NCBI GenBank assembly: GCA_014529385.2
Contig: CM043971.1
Span: 88,925,340 to 88,989,339 of the forward strand
Reading direction: 5' to 3'
DNA length: 64,000 nt
Source: Adiantum capillus-veneris
Taxonomy: Eukaryota > Streptophyta > Polypodiopsida > Polypodiales > Pteridaceae
The notes beneath the pieces were generated by a model, which was not told the origin of the DNA, ran no database searches, and saw only the letters and a program-made list of their open reading frames with translations. Shown here piece after piece: positions 43,771 to 55,340 of the stretch (positions are counted from its first letter, which is position 1; each line of letters opens with the position of its first letter). A program made the translations under genes and the position numbers.

Positions 43771-44510
43771 AATCAACTCACCAAAACAAACCATGAACCA
43801 TATATAAATAGCTTGGCCAACTCACGACGTCGTATGATACTCCCCCTTGGTAGCATCCCTACACGCGTAGGTAAACCCGATCATGGAATATTTAATAACT
43901 CGCATTCACAAAGTGATATCGGAGGCCTAAATACATTTACCATCAAGTTTAATCAATATTTTTAGTTGGCTAAGTGGGTTTTCTCATCCAGTGAATCTAT
44001 ATAGTGTTAGCCTGGGATCCAACAATTTGACTAAGTGCAGTGGATAGCAAGCTACTTTTTGCACGGAATTTTCACTTGACACCCAAGAGAGAAAATGTTC
44101 TAAATGATTTTTTTAATCTCTAGTTTAAATGGTACATCGAAGACCTTAATACATTTACCATCAAGTTTAATCAACTCACCAAAACAAACCATAAACCCCA
44201 TATAAACAGCTCGGCCAACTCACAACGTCGTATGGTACTCCTCCTTGGTAGCACCCCTACACACGTAGGTAAACCCAATTATGGAATATTCAATAACTCG
44301 CATTCACAAAGTGATATCGGAGGCCTAAATACATTTACCATCAAGTTTAATCAATATTTTTAGTTGGCTAAGTGGGTTTTCTCATCCAGTGAATCTATAT
44401 AGTGTTAGCCTGGGATCCAACAATTTGACTAAGTGCAGTGGATAGCAAGCTATTTTTTGCGCGGAATTTTCACCTGACACCCAAGAGAGAAAATGTTCTA
44501 AATGGTACGA
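43771..44510. repeat. 398-bp tandem duplication, two copies
   Basis: Copy 1 is 43771-44168 and copy 2 starts at 44169. Both begin AATCAACTCACCAAAACAAA and run through GTAGGTAAACCC, ATATCGGAGGCCTAAATACA and GGGATCCAACAATTTGACTA to AGAGAGAAAATGTTCTAAAT. Copy 2 lacks the last part of the unit. They are a few percent diverged by eye. Non-coding. Confidence 0.9.
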
Positions 44511-44741
44511 CCTGGTTCATAATGGTTTGTGAGTTATGACCAAAATAGGGTTCCTATTGCCTACATGACGTGAAACGAAGAGCGCTTTTTATGTACACAG
44601 GTGACCAAAAACACATTGTGTGAATAAATAAATGTGCTGAACATGATGAAATAAGCATGGAGCAACTTCATAAAGTCCATATATGCACTCGTATATGAAA
44701 AAGAAACCACCGAGAGGATAGCTACTCAGAAAAACGACACA

Positions 44742-44817
<76 letters not shown>

Positions 44818-45479
44818 GGCTATGGAGTTTAGAGCTTCTCATCGTGCTTTAGGATTGATTAGGGGCTGTCAAAAATCTTCTTTCTTTTCTGCAAGAGAGT
44901 GGTGCCAAGAGCTATGTAGAAGTTTTCACAACGAAAGCTGTCGAAGAGCGCGTACATAGTGAAAAGAGAGAGGAGATAGTAAGCAAGTAGAGAGAGAGTA
45001 TTATTCTTCTTCTTCTTCCTGCAAACGAGAGAGAAGAGCGTATGGAGATGGTGATAAAGATCTTGCACCACTCCATATAATAGATATGTATCATCGTGCG
45101 GTAATAGACGCAACTGTGAGCACTGAAAATTGAGGCTTGCATGTGAATTTATAGGTTCCGCAGGAGACTCGATTGATGCCCAAACAAGCTACTAGCACTA
45201 TCTTCTCAGTTAGACTTAGCTGCATGCTTTTTGGAACTTTGTTGAAAACATGGCTTGGCTTTTTCGCTGGATCAATAATAGCCCTTATCTGATTAATTTA
45301 TTTCTTGTGAAAAGTGTTTCTGAAAATCATGCCTTTTTTTTGTCAAGAGCATTTATTTCTATAGTGTAGGAACCACCGTTACAGGTTGAAACTCCAACAA
45401 AGTGCCACTTGAAGGCCAACAATACCCAAGTGGCTTATATATGTATAAACATGTACAATTGTGATGTATGTGGCTTCAC
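44511..45479. other. Unassigned sequence
   Basis: Contains the (AG)n at 44743-44812. 45350-45480 lies just beyond the copia D RNase H on its downstream side and may be its 3' LTR, but no boundary is visible. Confidence 0.4.
44743..44812. repeat. (AG)n microsatellite, about 70 bp
   Basis: Uninterrupted AG. Confidence 0.95.
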
Positions 45480-45900
45480 TTTACACCCAACATCTCAATG
45501 CAATGTTCAAAGCACTGTGAGGCTAGGCTCTTTGTAAGAGCATCTGGGGGGTTATCATTGATACGAACTTTGATAAACTTGATGCCTTTGTTAGCTAACA
45601 TATCTCTGATCACATGATACCTAACCTCTATGTGTAGCACTCTAGCTATCACAATGCACCACTAGAGTCTAATAAATGTCAAGGTCTCCCACTAAACAAG
45701 CTAGCCATCAGCTTTCTTGCTAGCACTAGAAACTGCAACATACTATGCATGTAATGGAAGATGAAGTGCAATCCTAGAGACATGAACTCCACAAAATGGC
45801 TACTCCAATAAATTAAAATACATATCTAAATGTGGATTTTTGACTATTCACACAACCTACATAATCTGCATCCATGTAACCCACTATGGATGAGTCGTGC
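45480..45900 (-). pseudogene. Copia RNase H relic (family D)
   Basis: Read from the right: VGYMDADYVGCVNSQKSTF (RNase H start, D-A-D-Y in place of D-A-D-W), a decayed middle, then HIEVRYHVIRDMLANKGIKF, VRINDNPPDALTKSLASQCF and EHCIEM. This is the C-terminal end of a copia pol, of a family different from A and C. It has stops in the middle and no RT upstream. Not open long enough to be called as an ORF. Confidence 0.77.
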
Positions 45901-45978
45901 TAGGAGATAGGACGTAGCTAAGTAGATATTAGAGTAGTTTACCTAATGGAGAGAGATAATTTTTCACACATGAGAGAT

Positions 45979-46019
<41 letters not shown>

Positions 46020-47250
46020 AGAGAGCACATGATATATGTGGTTCACCCAATGTGGGCTACGTCCACAGGAAAGCAGCCACTCAATGGGTTTAGTACTTCA
46101 AACTAGCAGTATGTTACAAAGGAATTATACCCTTAATGGAGCCCCCACCTTGCTTCACTCTCACACACACCTTGTTACATCAACTTCACAATTGCATTTT
46201 GTGTGTAGAAAAGGCCTCCTTTTATAGGCCAAAAAAGGGTTGTCCCTTCTCATGAGAGGCAGTCGTGTGTAGTTGCCCTTGTGTAGAAAAGGTTAAGTTG
46301 GACTCTCCTATGTGCCCATGTGTAGCCGCCCTAGAGAAGACAAGTCCACCTAGAAATCAGTCATCGGCCATTGAATTCGGCCACTGGCCAAAGCCTTCCA
46401 CCCATCGGCCAACCGACCGACGAAAAGGGAATATAGTGGAAATTTTTTGGCGAGTTTTTATTATGCACGATGGCTTCTCCTCATAATGTGGGCCTTACAA
46501 ATGTGCGTTTTTTGAGACTAAAAGTTACAAGGGGTAAATCAGGCTCCATACTCTATCAAAGAGGTAGAAATCAGGTTTTTTGTAGTTAGAGAGTTCATAG
46601 ACTACTTTCAAGGGAGTATATTATGTTCAGACAAGAGATTGACAACCTCTTGGCATGCCTCCATGCCCTAGTTGCATCACTTGTTCCCTAGGATTGACAT
46701 TTTAGTCTTGGGATCGTCTCTTTATGCGATGTGATAGATGCTGTAAAAAGTACCCTCAAACATTGGAATTGTCGTCGGGGAAGGAGTACCTAAACTAGAG
46801 TGAACACATACAAAAACTGCCAGAGTTACCTTAGATATACTAGTTTGGTAACTTAGGATAGAAGTGGACATCGAAGCATCCTTGGTCTTTGTGTTTTTAG
46901 TGGTGAAATTTCCGCCATAAGAGTAGTTAGAAGATAGATTAAAGTGTTGAGAATAAGTTTAGACCTTGGTGTGTAGCCTTGTGGCTGCTATGAAAATTAA
47001 TTCGCAACAATAGGCTAAAAAAACGTAAGAAAAATGCAAATTTTAGAGTTTTTCCCTAAGTTTTTTCCTTGAGAGTTTTTCTCCCTTGTTTTAGGAGTAG
47101 AGTAAGTAGATGCATATTTGGATGAGGTTTTATCCACATTTTGGCTGAGATTTGTGTTAGCATGTGCTTCGTGTGAAAATCAATAAAAAGGAGTGAACCA
47201 AAAGTTGCTTAAAAGGTTGAGCTGTTAGTGAGGAAAGAGAAAAATTCACC
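45901..47250. other. Unassigned sequence
   Basis: Includes (AG)n at 45981-46014 and, at 46350-46420, a locally repeated TCGGCCA motif. The composition and the phrase GGTTCACCCAATGTGGGCTA look LTR-like, but no ends or partner LTR were found. Confidence 0.4.
45981..46014. repeat. (AG)n microsatellite
   Basis: About 34 bp of AG. Confidence 0.94.
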
Positions 47251-47610
47251 CAAGGAGTTCAATTTTTGTGGAAATTTTGATTTCTCGTGATAGGTTGGAC
47301 ATAAAGTGATAGTAACAACCTGTGGAGAATTGAAATTTGGCAAAAACTATGACTTCGTTTGCTGTCGACAGAAAAAAAAACACTTTTTTCAATTTGTTGC
47401 AAATTTTTCATTGAAATTTTGCAGAGAGCATCTAGTGACCAATTCAAGCACACTTGTAAAGTCAAAAGTTTAAAAATCACTCCACAAGCCCTAGGAAAAA
47501 ATGGAATTTTTCCCCCAAGCAAGAGATCAACTTTGAATTTTTCTTGATCACATGTGTTCATTGGATGTTTAAAAGCTAGTTGGTGCTAGAAAAGTTGCAT
47601 GTTTGTTTGT

Positions 47611-47649
<39 letters not shown>

Positions 47650-48456
47650 TATTTGACTCGAAAAGAAACACAACAAGAGCTTAATAGGCAACAAAGACAA
47701 TCAAAATTGGCCAAAATTGGGTGTACATCCCTTTTTGGAGGATGTTAAGCATAGTACAATTGCCAGAAACTTGATTGGACTCAAGGGCAAGGGGAAAAAA
47801 ATCATGTTTTTTCCCCAATATCCAGTTACACGAGGCTAATCTTGACACAATTTGGGACAAAGGTTTTTCCTTAGCCCAAGGAAGCAAGTCATCAAATCAA
47901 ATTTGAATTTGGACTCATAGTGTGAGTGTGAGGTCAAATCCCAGCTTTTAGACTCAAAAAATTGCTAAAATTGGAGCTGAACTCAAACTAGTTGACCAAA
48001 CACTCTGAAACTTGCTGAGTGTACTCTTGAAAGAAGGAAAAATACTTGGGAATTGGAAAAATTTGCAAAAAGGTTCCAAAAGCAGAAGGTGAGGAAAAAA
48101 TTGTGTCTTTTTCCCAGCTACCTGCAAGAAGAAGAAGGTTTTGCCAACATCTCGTTTAGTGGGAGGCCTTAATGCAAGGATAACACTCATCAAGAAAAAA
48201 TTGAAATTGGAAATTTGCACATCGAGTTAAACCAAGTTCGAGTCAGGAGTGCCAAAAAGCACTAAAAATTGGGGAAAAAAAAGGTTGTTTAAAGAACTAG
48301 AAACAGGTTGAGATTTGGTGTGCTCATAGGCCTTGGGTGGAAAACTCACTGGCCTTGTTAAAATCAAATTTGGGCACTTAGATCGCAGGTTAGGCTCAAA
48401 ACAGTCAAAAAAGGACTCTAAAACTACCAAAATAAGGTTTAGGGGACCTTCTGAAA
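47250..48456. repeat. Decayed tandem array with GGAAAAA/TTTTTCC hairpin motif, left part
   Basis: Loosely repeated units share CCAAAATTGG, GAACTCA and a hairpin of the form GGGGAAAAAA-6 nt-TTTTTTCCCC (best at 47792-47818; variants near 47491 and 48092). Spacing of the better motifs is about 280-300 bp. The array is broken by A3 at 48456 and resumes at 58778. Its units are too diverged to delimit exactly. Confidence 0.55.
47612..47647. repeat. (AC)n microsatellite
   Basis: About 36 bp of AC within the decayed array. Confidence 0.95.
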
Positions 48457-48614
48457 TGTTACCATATACATGTGGTAGTGATGTGTGTGAACACACTAGG
48501 ACCGCCGGGGATTTTCCCTCTTTAGGAGGTTTTTCCCTCCGTGCATTGTATATATACCCATCACTCTAGGGCTATCGATCTTTCCATTGCACACCAACTA
48601 ACACACTCTCTATT
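48457..48614 (+). repeat. A3 5' LTR, first part
   Basis: 158 bp, ending CACACTCTCTATT. The remaining 66 bp are at 53899-53964 beyond A2. Confidence 0.93.
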
Positions 48615-49057
48615 TGTTGGAATTAGGGTTGCAGAGAAACGCGCACAACTTGGAGAAGACGAAGGAAGCTCAAGGCACACAATAGAGAGTATGTTTCTTA
48701 GTATGCAATGGAAAGATAGATAGCCCTAGAGTGATGGGCGTATATACAATGCACGGGGGAAAAAACCTCCTAAAGAGGGAAAAAATGCCCCGGCGGTCCT
48801 AGTGTGTTCACACACATCACTACCACATGTATATGGAATTAGGGTTGCAGAGAAACGCACACAGCTTGGAGAAGATGAAGGAAGCTCAAGGCACACAATA
48901 GAGAGTGTGTTTCTTAGTATGCAATGGAAAGATAGATAGCCCTAGAGTGATGGGCGTATATACAATGCACGGGGGAAAAAACCTCCTAAAGAGGGAAAAA
49001 ATGCCCCAGTGGTCCAAGTGTGTTCACACACATCACTACCACATGTATATAGTAACA
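48615..49057 (-). repeat. Doubled 3' LTR of A2
   Basis: First copy 48615-48836 ends TATATGG. The second starts AATTAGGG at 48837 without its own TGTTGG and ends AGTAACA at 49057. The shared TGG of the LTR start and the near-end GG marks the junction. Confidence 0.9.
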
Positions 49058-49071
49058 AATCCCCCCTGGAG
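49058..49071 (-). other. A2 polypurine tract
   Basis: - strand TCCAGGGGGGATT directly before the LTR. Confidence 0.7.
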
Positions 49072-49132
49072 TGATGCGGTGAACGAGAGCTAGCACATGA
49101 GTAAAGGGAAGTGCCATGCCCTGAGGACAGGA

Positions 49133-50212
49133 TCAGTCCACAAAGGGGAGTAAGCCCAAAGCTTTGTAGAAAGCTTCAAGCTTCTCACGAGACAATGCCT
49201 TTGTGAAAAGATCTGCAAGGTTGTCCTGTGTTGGCACATAAGCCAAGTTGATCTCTCCTACTGAGAGCCTCTCCCTGACATAGTGGTAATGCACCTCAAT
49301 ATGCTTTGTACGAGCATGAAAAACTGGGTTCCTCGCAACTGCCAATGCGCTGTGACTATCAGTGTAGATAGTGTTGGCAGTGTCCTGTCCAACACCCAAA
49401 TCAGCCATAAGGCATCTGAGCCATACACACTCAACCGTAGCTGTGAAGACTGCCCTGTACTCAGCCTCACAACTCGAAGTGGCCACAGTAGGTTGCTTCT
49501 TGCTCAACCATGATATACATGAACTGCCAAGCATGAAATAAAAACCACTTGTGGACACTCGCGTGTCAAAACAACCAGCCCAATCTGAGTCCGAAAAAGC
49601 ATGTAAGTCTGGCGGCAATGATCCCCCCTTGGGATAAAACAAGCCAAGATGTAAAGTGCCACTAAGGTAGCGGAAAATTATCTTGACAGCCTGCCAATGC
49701 TTAGATTCTGGGCTATGCATAACTCTGCTGACCTGTGAGACTGCAAACTGAATATCTGGCCTCGTGTTGCATACATAAATGAGGCAGCCAACAACAGTTT
49801 GGTCACGAGTGACATCAGCAGGATCGCCAGCATCATTTAGACTCAACTTCAAACTTGTTTCCATGGGAGTGGCCATAGGTTTGCAATCCTCAAGTCCAAA
49901 CTTACATAGCAATGTCTCTATGTAACTTTTTTGACACAAAGCAATACCATCATCACACTGCTTAAACTGTATACCCAAGTAATGATGCAACAGCCCCAAA
50001 TCTTTCATCTTGAAATTAGCATTCAAATCAGCCTTAAATTCAGCAGTATGTCTCTCATTTTGTCCAGTGATCAGCAAATCATCAACATAAAGAACCACAA
50101 TGAGAAATACATCACCCTCACGCTTTACATACAATGTGCTTTCTATTGGACTGTTATGAAAGCCTTGTTTGACCAAATGAGTGTCAGCTTTCTCATACCA
50201 AGCACGAGGAGA
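49133..50212 (-). pseudogene. A2 reverse transcriptase C-terminal half and RNase H
   Basis: Open from 50176 (347 codons) and in frame with the RT part upstream. It has FLIVVLYVDDLLITGQNE with an intact YVDD active site (near 50090), MKDLGLLHHYLGIQ, and CKPMATPMETSLKL. RNase H is also intact, with SDSDWAGCFDTRVSTSGFYF, TSSCEAEYRAV, ARTKHIEVHYHYVRERL and DLFTKALSREKLEAF. It ends LLPFVD at 49133. A TAA at 50213-50215 cuts it off from the fingers of the RT. Confidence 0.92.
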
Positions 50213-51351
50213 TTACTTCAACCCATACAAAGCCTTGTTACATTTGCACACTTTGTCCTCTTGTCCTTTTATGACAAAACCGCGAGGCTGCGTTACATAA
50301 ACTTCCTCAAATATGTCACCATTCAAGAAAGCAGTAACAATGTCTGATTGATGTACATCCCAACCAAAATGAGCTGCCAATGCACATAGAAAATGCACAG
50401 TAGTCATACGACAACTGGGAGCAAAAGTCTCTTCATAATCTATGCCTTTTTGCTGTGCATAACCCTTTGCAACAAGTCGAGCCTTATGGCGATCGATCTC
50501 ACCATCCGGTTTGCGTTTCAACTTGTAAACCCACTTCGTACCAATGGCCTTTTTGCCAGGAGGCAAATCACATAAAGTCCATGTGTCATTCTCTATAAGT
50601 GCATCATATTCTGATTGCATGGTAGCTATCCAATTTTCTGAATTCTGTGCTTTATCAAAAGACAGAGGCTCCTCAACATCATGTAAACTAGACACAGCCA
50701 AAGCATAACAATCTGATGCATAAGATGCATGGAGAGAGCCTGAACGAGTACGACTAGACAAAGGTGCATCCAATTTACTGTCACACAAAGTGTACCCCCA
50801 TAGGCTGTACATTTGCCTCATTGGAACTTACATTCGTATTTCCACCACTGAAAAGAGGCAACAAAGTGTCATAAATGTCCTGTATGCTTACATTACTGTC
50901 TCTAGTACATGACAACAAGGGCTGAACAAAATCTTCCACAAACACTACATCCCGTGAAACCAGAATACGTTTTGTTTGCGGATGACACATCCTGTAACCT
51001 TTGCTTTCAGCACTATAACCAACAAAAATACATTTGACATCCTTATCATCCAATTTTTTGCGTTGCACTTGTGGCACCAAAGCATATGCCAAACAGCCAA
51101 AAACACGCATGTGCTCAATAGAAGGCTTTCTATCATGCCATGCTTCATATGGATTAATAGACTGCAAAGCTTTCGTAGGACACCTGTTAAGCACATAAGT
51201 GGCACACATGATCGCCTCAAGCCAAAAAGAATACGGCAAAGCTTGACTTTTGACCATACATCGTGCCATTTCCGTCAGTGACCTATTTTTCCTCTCAGCA
51301 ACACCATTTTGCTGAGGTGTATAAGGCACTGTACATTGGTGTTTTATCCCA
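50213..51351 (-). pseudogene. A2 integrase C-terminus and RT N-terminal part
   Basis: From 51351: HQCTVPYTPQQNGVAERKNR (integrase Glu), SFWLEAIMCATYVLNRCP, YEAWHDRKPSIEHMRVFGCL and KRILVSRDVVFVED. Near 50805 a deletion shifts the frame. From 50821 the RT fingers follow: NDTWTLCDLPPGKKAIGTKW, HKARLVAKGYAQQKGIDYEE, TFAPSCRMTTV and TAFLNGDIFEEVYVTQPRGF. A TAA within GLK-SPRAWYEK ends the frame at 50213. Confidence 0.88.
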
Positions 51352-52623
51352 ACTAGCCAGAAATGCATTAAATTCATGAGACATATACTCCCCCCCTCGA
51401 TCGGAACAGAGGGTGCCCATAGTACATTTCGAGAGATTTTCAGCCATAGCCAGAAATTGTTTGAAACACATAAAGACTTCGGACTTCGCTTTAAGCGGAA
51501 ATACCCATGCATGCCTGGAGTAATCATCAATGAAAGTCACGAAGTACAGGTAATTGCCCACGGACGGAGTTTGCATGGGCCCACAAACATCACTATGCAC
51601 AAGCTGCAACTTGCATGTGGCCCGGACTGAGCCATCCTTTGGAAATTTAGAACGCTGCATCTTACCCAAAATACAGCCTTCACAAACATGTTTGACAGGT
51701 GCTTCAAGAGGCGGCAAAGAAGCAACCATATCAGATTTTTGCAAACGCAGCAAACTGGCAAAATTCAGATGACCAAAACGTGCATGCCAAAGTTTTGCAT
51801 CTGAAATAGCCCTTGAATCTGCAACAGCATTTGCAAAATTTTGTCCACACTTGTCATACAAAGTGAGCTTATACAGCCCACGGCACAAAAGCCCAGATGC
51901 AACAATTTCATCACCAAAACTGAGATCATGAACTGTACATCTGTCATCCACAAATTTGACTACAAGTCCAAGTCTAGCAAGTGCGGATACAGAAAAGAGA
52001 TTCTTCTTGATCCCACGTACATAAAGTGCATCAACAAGTGTGAAAGAACTGCCATTAGCAACAGTAAGCACAATCTTTCCAACTCCCTGAACTGGATAAG
52101 AGGCGTCGTTGGCACAAGTGACTGAATTCCCATGAGGGACAGACTCGAGAGAGGTAAACAATTCACGATGTGAGGTAATGTGCTTTGTAGCACCACTGTC
52201 GAAATACCACACATGTGAATCTGCAGCAACTGACAAGCATGCATTATGGATAGCAGGATTGTAAGTGCACTCTACGCTAAAAGCCCATTCTGCATCAACA
52301 TATGTAACACAGTCTCCTTTCACAGAAGACTCAACAATGGCTGCATTTGTAGTGGAACCAGCATTTGCAGTGGAACCACCCTCTTTCTTCTTAGCCTCTT
52401 TGGCCTTCAACTTAGGACACGACTTGATCAAGTGATCATTGGCTTTACAATAATGGCAACGCATCTTCTTTTTGCCCTTATCACCAGAATTTCTAGACGA
52501 ATTGCTACCAGCAGAAGCATTAGGAACATAATTTTTGCCACTCGCAGCAGAACAATAAGAAGTGGTTGCATTGCTGTTACCACCCTTTCTTTGAGAAGCA
52601 ATAAAAGCCTGTTCAACTGCATG
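51352..52623 (-). pseudogene. A2 nucleocapsid, protease and integrase core
   Basis: In frame with gag after one TAG. It has zinc knuckle CHYCKANDHLIKSC (near 52460-52420), protease HVWYFDSGATKHITSH (near 52210), GAG-pre-integrase with AKLWHARFGHLNFASLLRLQ, CEGCILGKMQRSKFP (integrase zinc part), and the core with VHSDVCGPM, TFIDDYSRHAWVF and CSDRGGEYMSHEFNAF. The two catalytic Asp are kept. It ends at a 2-nt deletion near 51351 compared with A3. Confidence 0.9.
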
Positions 52624-53307
52624 CTATCTAGTCCTGTTTTTTCTGGAAAGTGACTCTTGCAACAGCAATGTGCATAATGCATCAAACTTGACAACTTCTG
52701 GATTTCCTTGGGTCATAAGTCTCCAAGTACTAGCAAAAGTCTGGTAAGAATCTGGTAAGGCATCAAGAACAGTCTGCACAAGGGAACTGTCTGAAATAAC
52801 TTCACCTGTAGAAATAAGTTGCTCATTGATATCCTTGACACTAGCAAGGAAAGTGTCCATATCATATTCCTCATGAATAATCTTCGACTCCAGCTCTTTA
52901 TGCAGCAAAGCAATTTTAGCCTCATTGCGGCTTGCATAAAGACCTGCTAGAATATCCCAAGCTTGTTTTGCATATTTTGCTGAACGGATGTGAGGAGCAA
53001 TGGTGCGCTTCATAGACAACGCAATCAATGCATGAGCATGTGCATCCTTAACATCCCAACGAGCTTGTTTTGCCGTAGGCAAAAAAACTCTAACAGTTAC
53101 AATCCTTGCAGCAAGACCTGCAACATCCTCAACATCGCCTACATCCTCAAAACCAGGACGTACATCAATGCCCTGCACAATGTTCCAGACACCCTTTGAC
53201 ACAAGAACATGTTGCATCATATAAGCCCACATAGGGTAGTTGTCCCCATCCAACCTGTCCTCAGCAGCAAACATCTTGAACACATCTGTGTTGTTGTTGT
53301 CAGCCAT
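52624..53307 (-). pseudogene. A2 gag capsid
   Basis: ATG at 53307 (MADNNNTDVFKMFAAEDRLD) is chosen over the upstream in-frame ATG at 53577 because A3 and A4 start at the same place. It continues with GDNYPMWAYMMQHVLVSKGV, KQAWDILAGLYASRNEAKIA and VLDALPDSYQTFASTWRL. The frame stops at a TAG (52624-52626) where A1 and A3 have Gln. Confidence 0.9.
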
Positions 53308-53650
53308 GGTAAATGTTGCACCTGATGTGAAAACTGCCCGAAAATAGGAGAAATGGAGCGGGAACAACCTGTGATATATAGCACAAACCGTAGAAGACTG
53401 TAAGGCACCTGTTATGTTGAAAACGGCACTGACAAGAATTCCGCACAAAATGACGAAATAGCCTATGCAGTACTGCCTGTAGTGGAAACGGAGGCCGAAA
53501 TGAGCCCAAATCAAATTTCTGAGCAGACCAAGCTCATCGAGTTTTCCCAAAATATTTGTCGACCGAACGCTCGCCAAAGCTCATTGAAATCGGAGAAAGT
53601 GAACAGGCGTGTACTGGAGCAGCTGGCGACTAAGCCCGGGAGGACATGAC

Positions 53651-53664
53651 CTGCTCTGATACCA
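53651..53664 (-). other. A2 primer-binding site
   Basis: - strand TGGTATCAGAGCAG, two bases inside the 5' LTR. Perfect initiator-Met tRNA type. Confidence 0.88.
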
Positions 53665-53666
53665 AT

Positions 53667-53893
53667 TGTTGGAATTAGGGTTGCAAAGAAATGCACACAG
53701 CTTGGAGAAGAGGAAGGAAGCTCAAGGCACACAATAGAGAGTGTGTTTCTTAGTATGCAATGGAAAGATACATAGCCCTAGAGTGATGGGCGTATATACA
53801 ATGCACGGGGGAAAAAACCTCCTAAAGAGGGAAAAAATGCCCCGGCGGTCCTAGTGTGTTCACACACATCACTACCACATGTATATGGTAACA
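53667..53893 (-). repeat. A2 5' LTR
   Basis: 227 bp, + strand TGTTGGAATTAGGG ... TATATGGTAACA, followed by CTATT. Confidence 0.94.
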
Positions 53894-53898
53894 CTATT

Positions 53899-53964
53899 AT
53901 GTGCCTTGAGCTACCTTCGTCTTCTCCAAACTGTGTGTGTTTCTTTGCAACCCTAATTCCAACA
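53899..53964 (+). repeat. A3 5' LTR, second part
   Basis: ATGTGCCTTGAGC ... CCCTAATTCCAACA. It continues the LTR interrupted at 48614. The primer site AGGTATCAGAGC (53967-53978) follows with one mismatch. Confidence 0.92.
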
Positions 53965-54325
53965 ATAGGTATCAGAGCAGGTTACGTCCTCCCGGGCTTA
54001 GTTGTCAGCTGCTCCAGCACACGCCTGCTCACTTTCTCCGATTACAGTGCGTTTTGGGGAGCGTTCACAGGTCGACAAATATTTTGGGTAAGCTCGTAGA
54101 GCTTAGTCTACTCATATTTTTGATTTGCTCTCATTTCGGCCTCCGTTTCCACTATAGGCAGGTTTGCACAAGCAATTTCGTCATTTTGTGCAAAATTTCT
54201 ATCATGTCGTTTTTTACATAACAGGTACCTTACAGTCTTCTACGGTTTGTGCTATATAGCACGTGTTGTTCTCGCTCCATTTCTCCTATTTTCGGGCATT
54301 TTTCACATTAGTTGTAGCATTTACC

Positions 54326-55310
54326 ATGGCTGACAACAACACAGATGTCTTCAAGATGTTTGCTGCTAAGGACAGGTTGGATGGGGACAATTACCCTATG
54401 TGGGCTTATATGATGCAACACGTTCTTGTGTCAAAGGGAATCTGGAATATTGTGCAGGGCATTGATGTACGTCCTAGTTCTGAGGATGTAAGCGATGTTC
54501 AGGATGTTGCAGGTCCTGCTGCAAGGATTGCTGCTATTAGAGTTGTTTTGCCTACGGCAGAACAAGCTCGTTGGGATGTAAAGGATGCACAAGCTCATGC
54601 ATTGATTGCGTTGTCTGTGAAGCGCACCATTTTTCCTCACATCCGTTCAGCAAAATCTGCAAAACAAGCTTGGGATATTCTAGCAGATCTTTATGTAAGT
54701 CGCAATGAGGCTAAAATTACTTTGCTGCGTAAAGAGCTGGAGTCGAAGATTATGCATGAGGACGATGATATGGAAACTTTCCTTGCTAGTGTCAAGGATA
54801 TCAATGAGCAACTTATTTCTGCAAGTGAAATAATTTCAGACAGTTCCCTTGTGCAGACTGTTCTTGATGCCTTACCAGATTCTTACCAGACTTTTGCTAG
54901 TACTTGGAGACTTATGACCCAAGGAAATCCAGAAGTTGTCAAGTTTGATGCATTATGCACATTGCTGTTGCAAAAGAGTCACATTCCACAAAAAAAGGAC
55001 TAGACAGCGTGCAGTTGAACAGGCTTTTATTTCTTCTCAAAGAAAGGGTGGTATTAACAATGCAGCCACTTCTTATGGTTCTGCCACGAGTGGCAAAACA
55101 TCTGTTCCCAATGCTTCTGGTGGCAGCACATTGTCTGGCAATTATGGTGATAAGGGAAAAAATAAGATGCATTGCCATTATTGTAAAGCTAATGATCACT
55201 TGATCAAGCAGTGTCCTAAGTTAAGGCCAAAGAGGCTAACAATAAAGAAGGTGGTTCCATTGCAAATGCTGGTTCCACTACAAATGCAGCCATTGTTTAG
55301 TCTTCTGTAA
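54326..55310 (+). pseudogene. A3 gag
   Basis: ATG at 54326: MADNNTDVFKMFAAKDRLDG, DNYPMWAYMMQHVLVSKGIW, KQAWDILADLYVSRNEAKIT. The capsid is open to 55003 and then an A-run slip (AAAAAAA near 54990) shifts the frame. The nucleocapsid carries on in the next frame with CHYCKANDHLIKQC (55172-55212). A 20-bp tandem duplication at 55301-55340 breaks the next part. Confidence 0.9.
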
Positions 55311-55340
55311 AAGGAGATTGTCTTCTGTAAAAGGAGATTG

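Larger units (their letters stand above)
48615..53893 (-). mobile_element. Copia element A2 (family A), inserted in the A3 LTR
   Basis: Bounded by the family LTRs, with TSD CTATT at 48610-48614 and 53894-53898, which restores the A3 LTR sequence when removed. The 3' LTR end is doubled (48615-48836 and 48837-49057). The coding region keeps all domains with few breaks: two Gln-type stops, a 2-nt deletion near 51351 and a deletion of about 110 bp near 50805 relative to A3. The LTRs differ at about 8 of 221 sites by eye. Confidence 0.95.
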
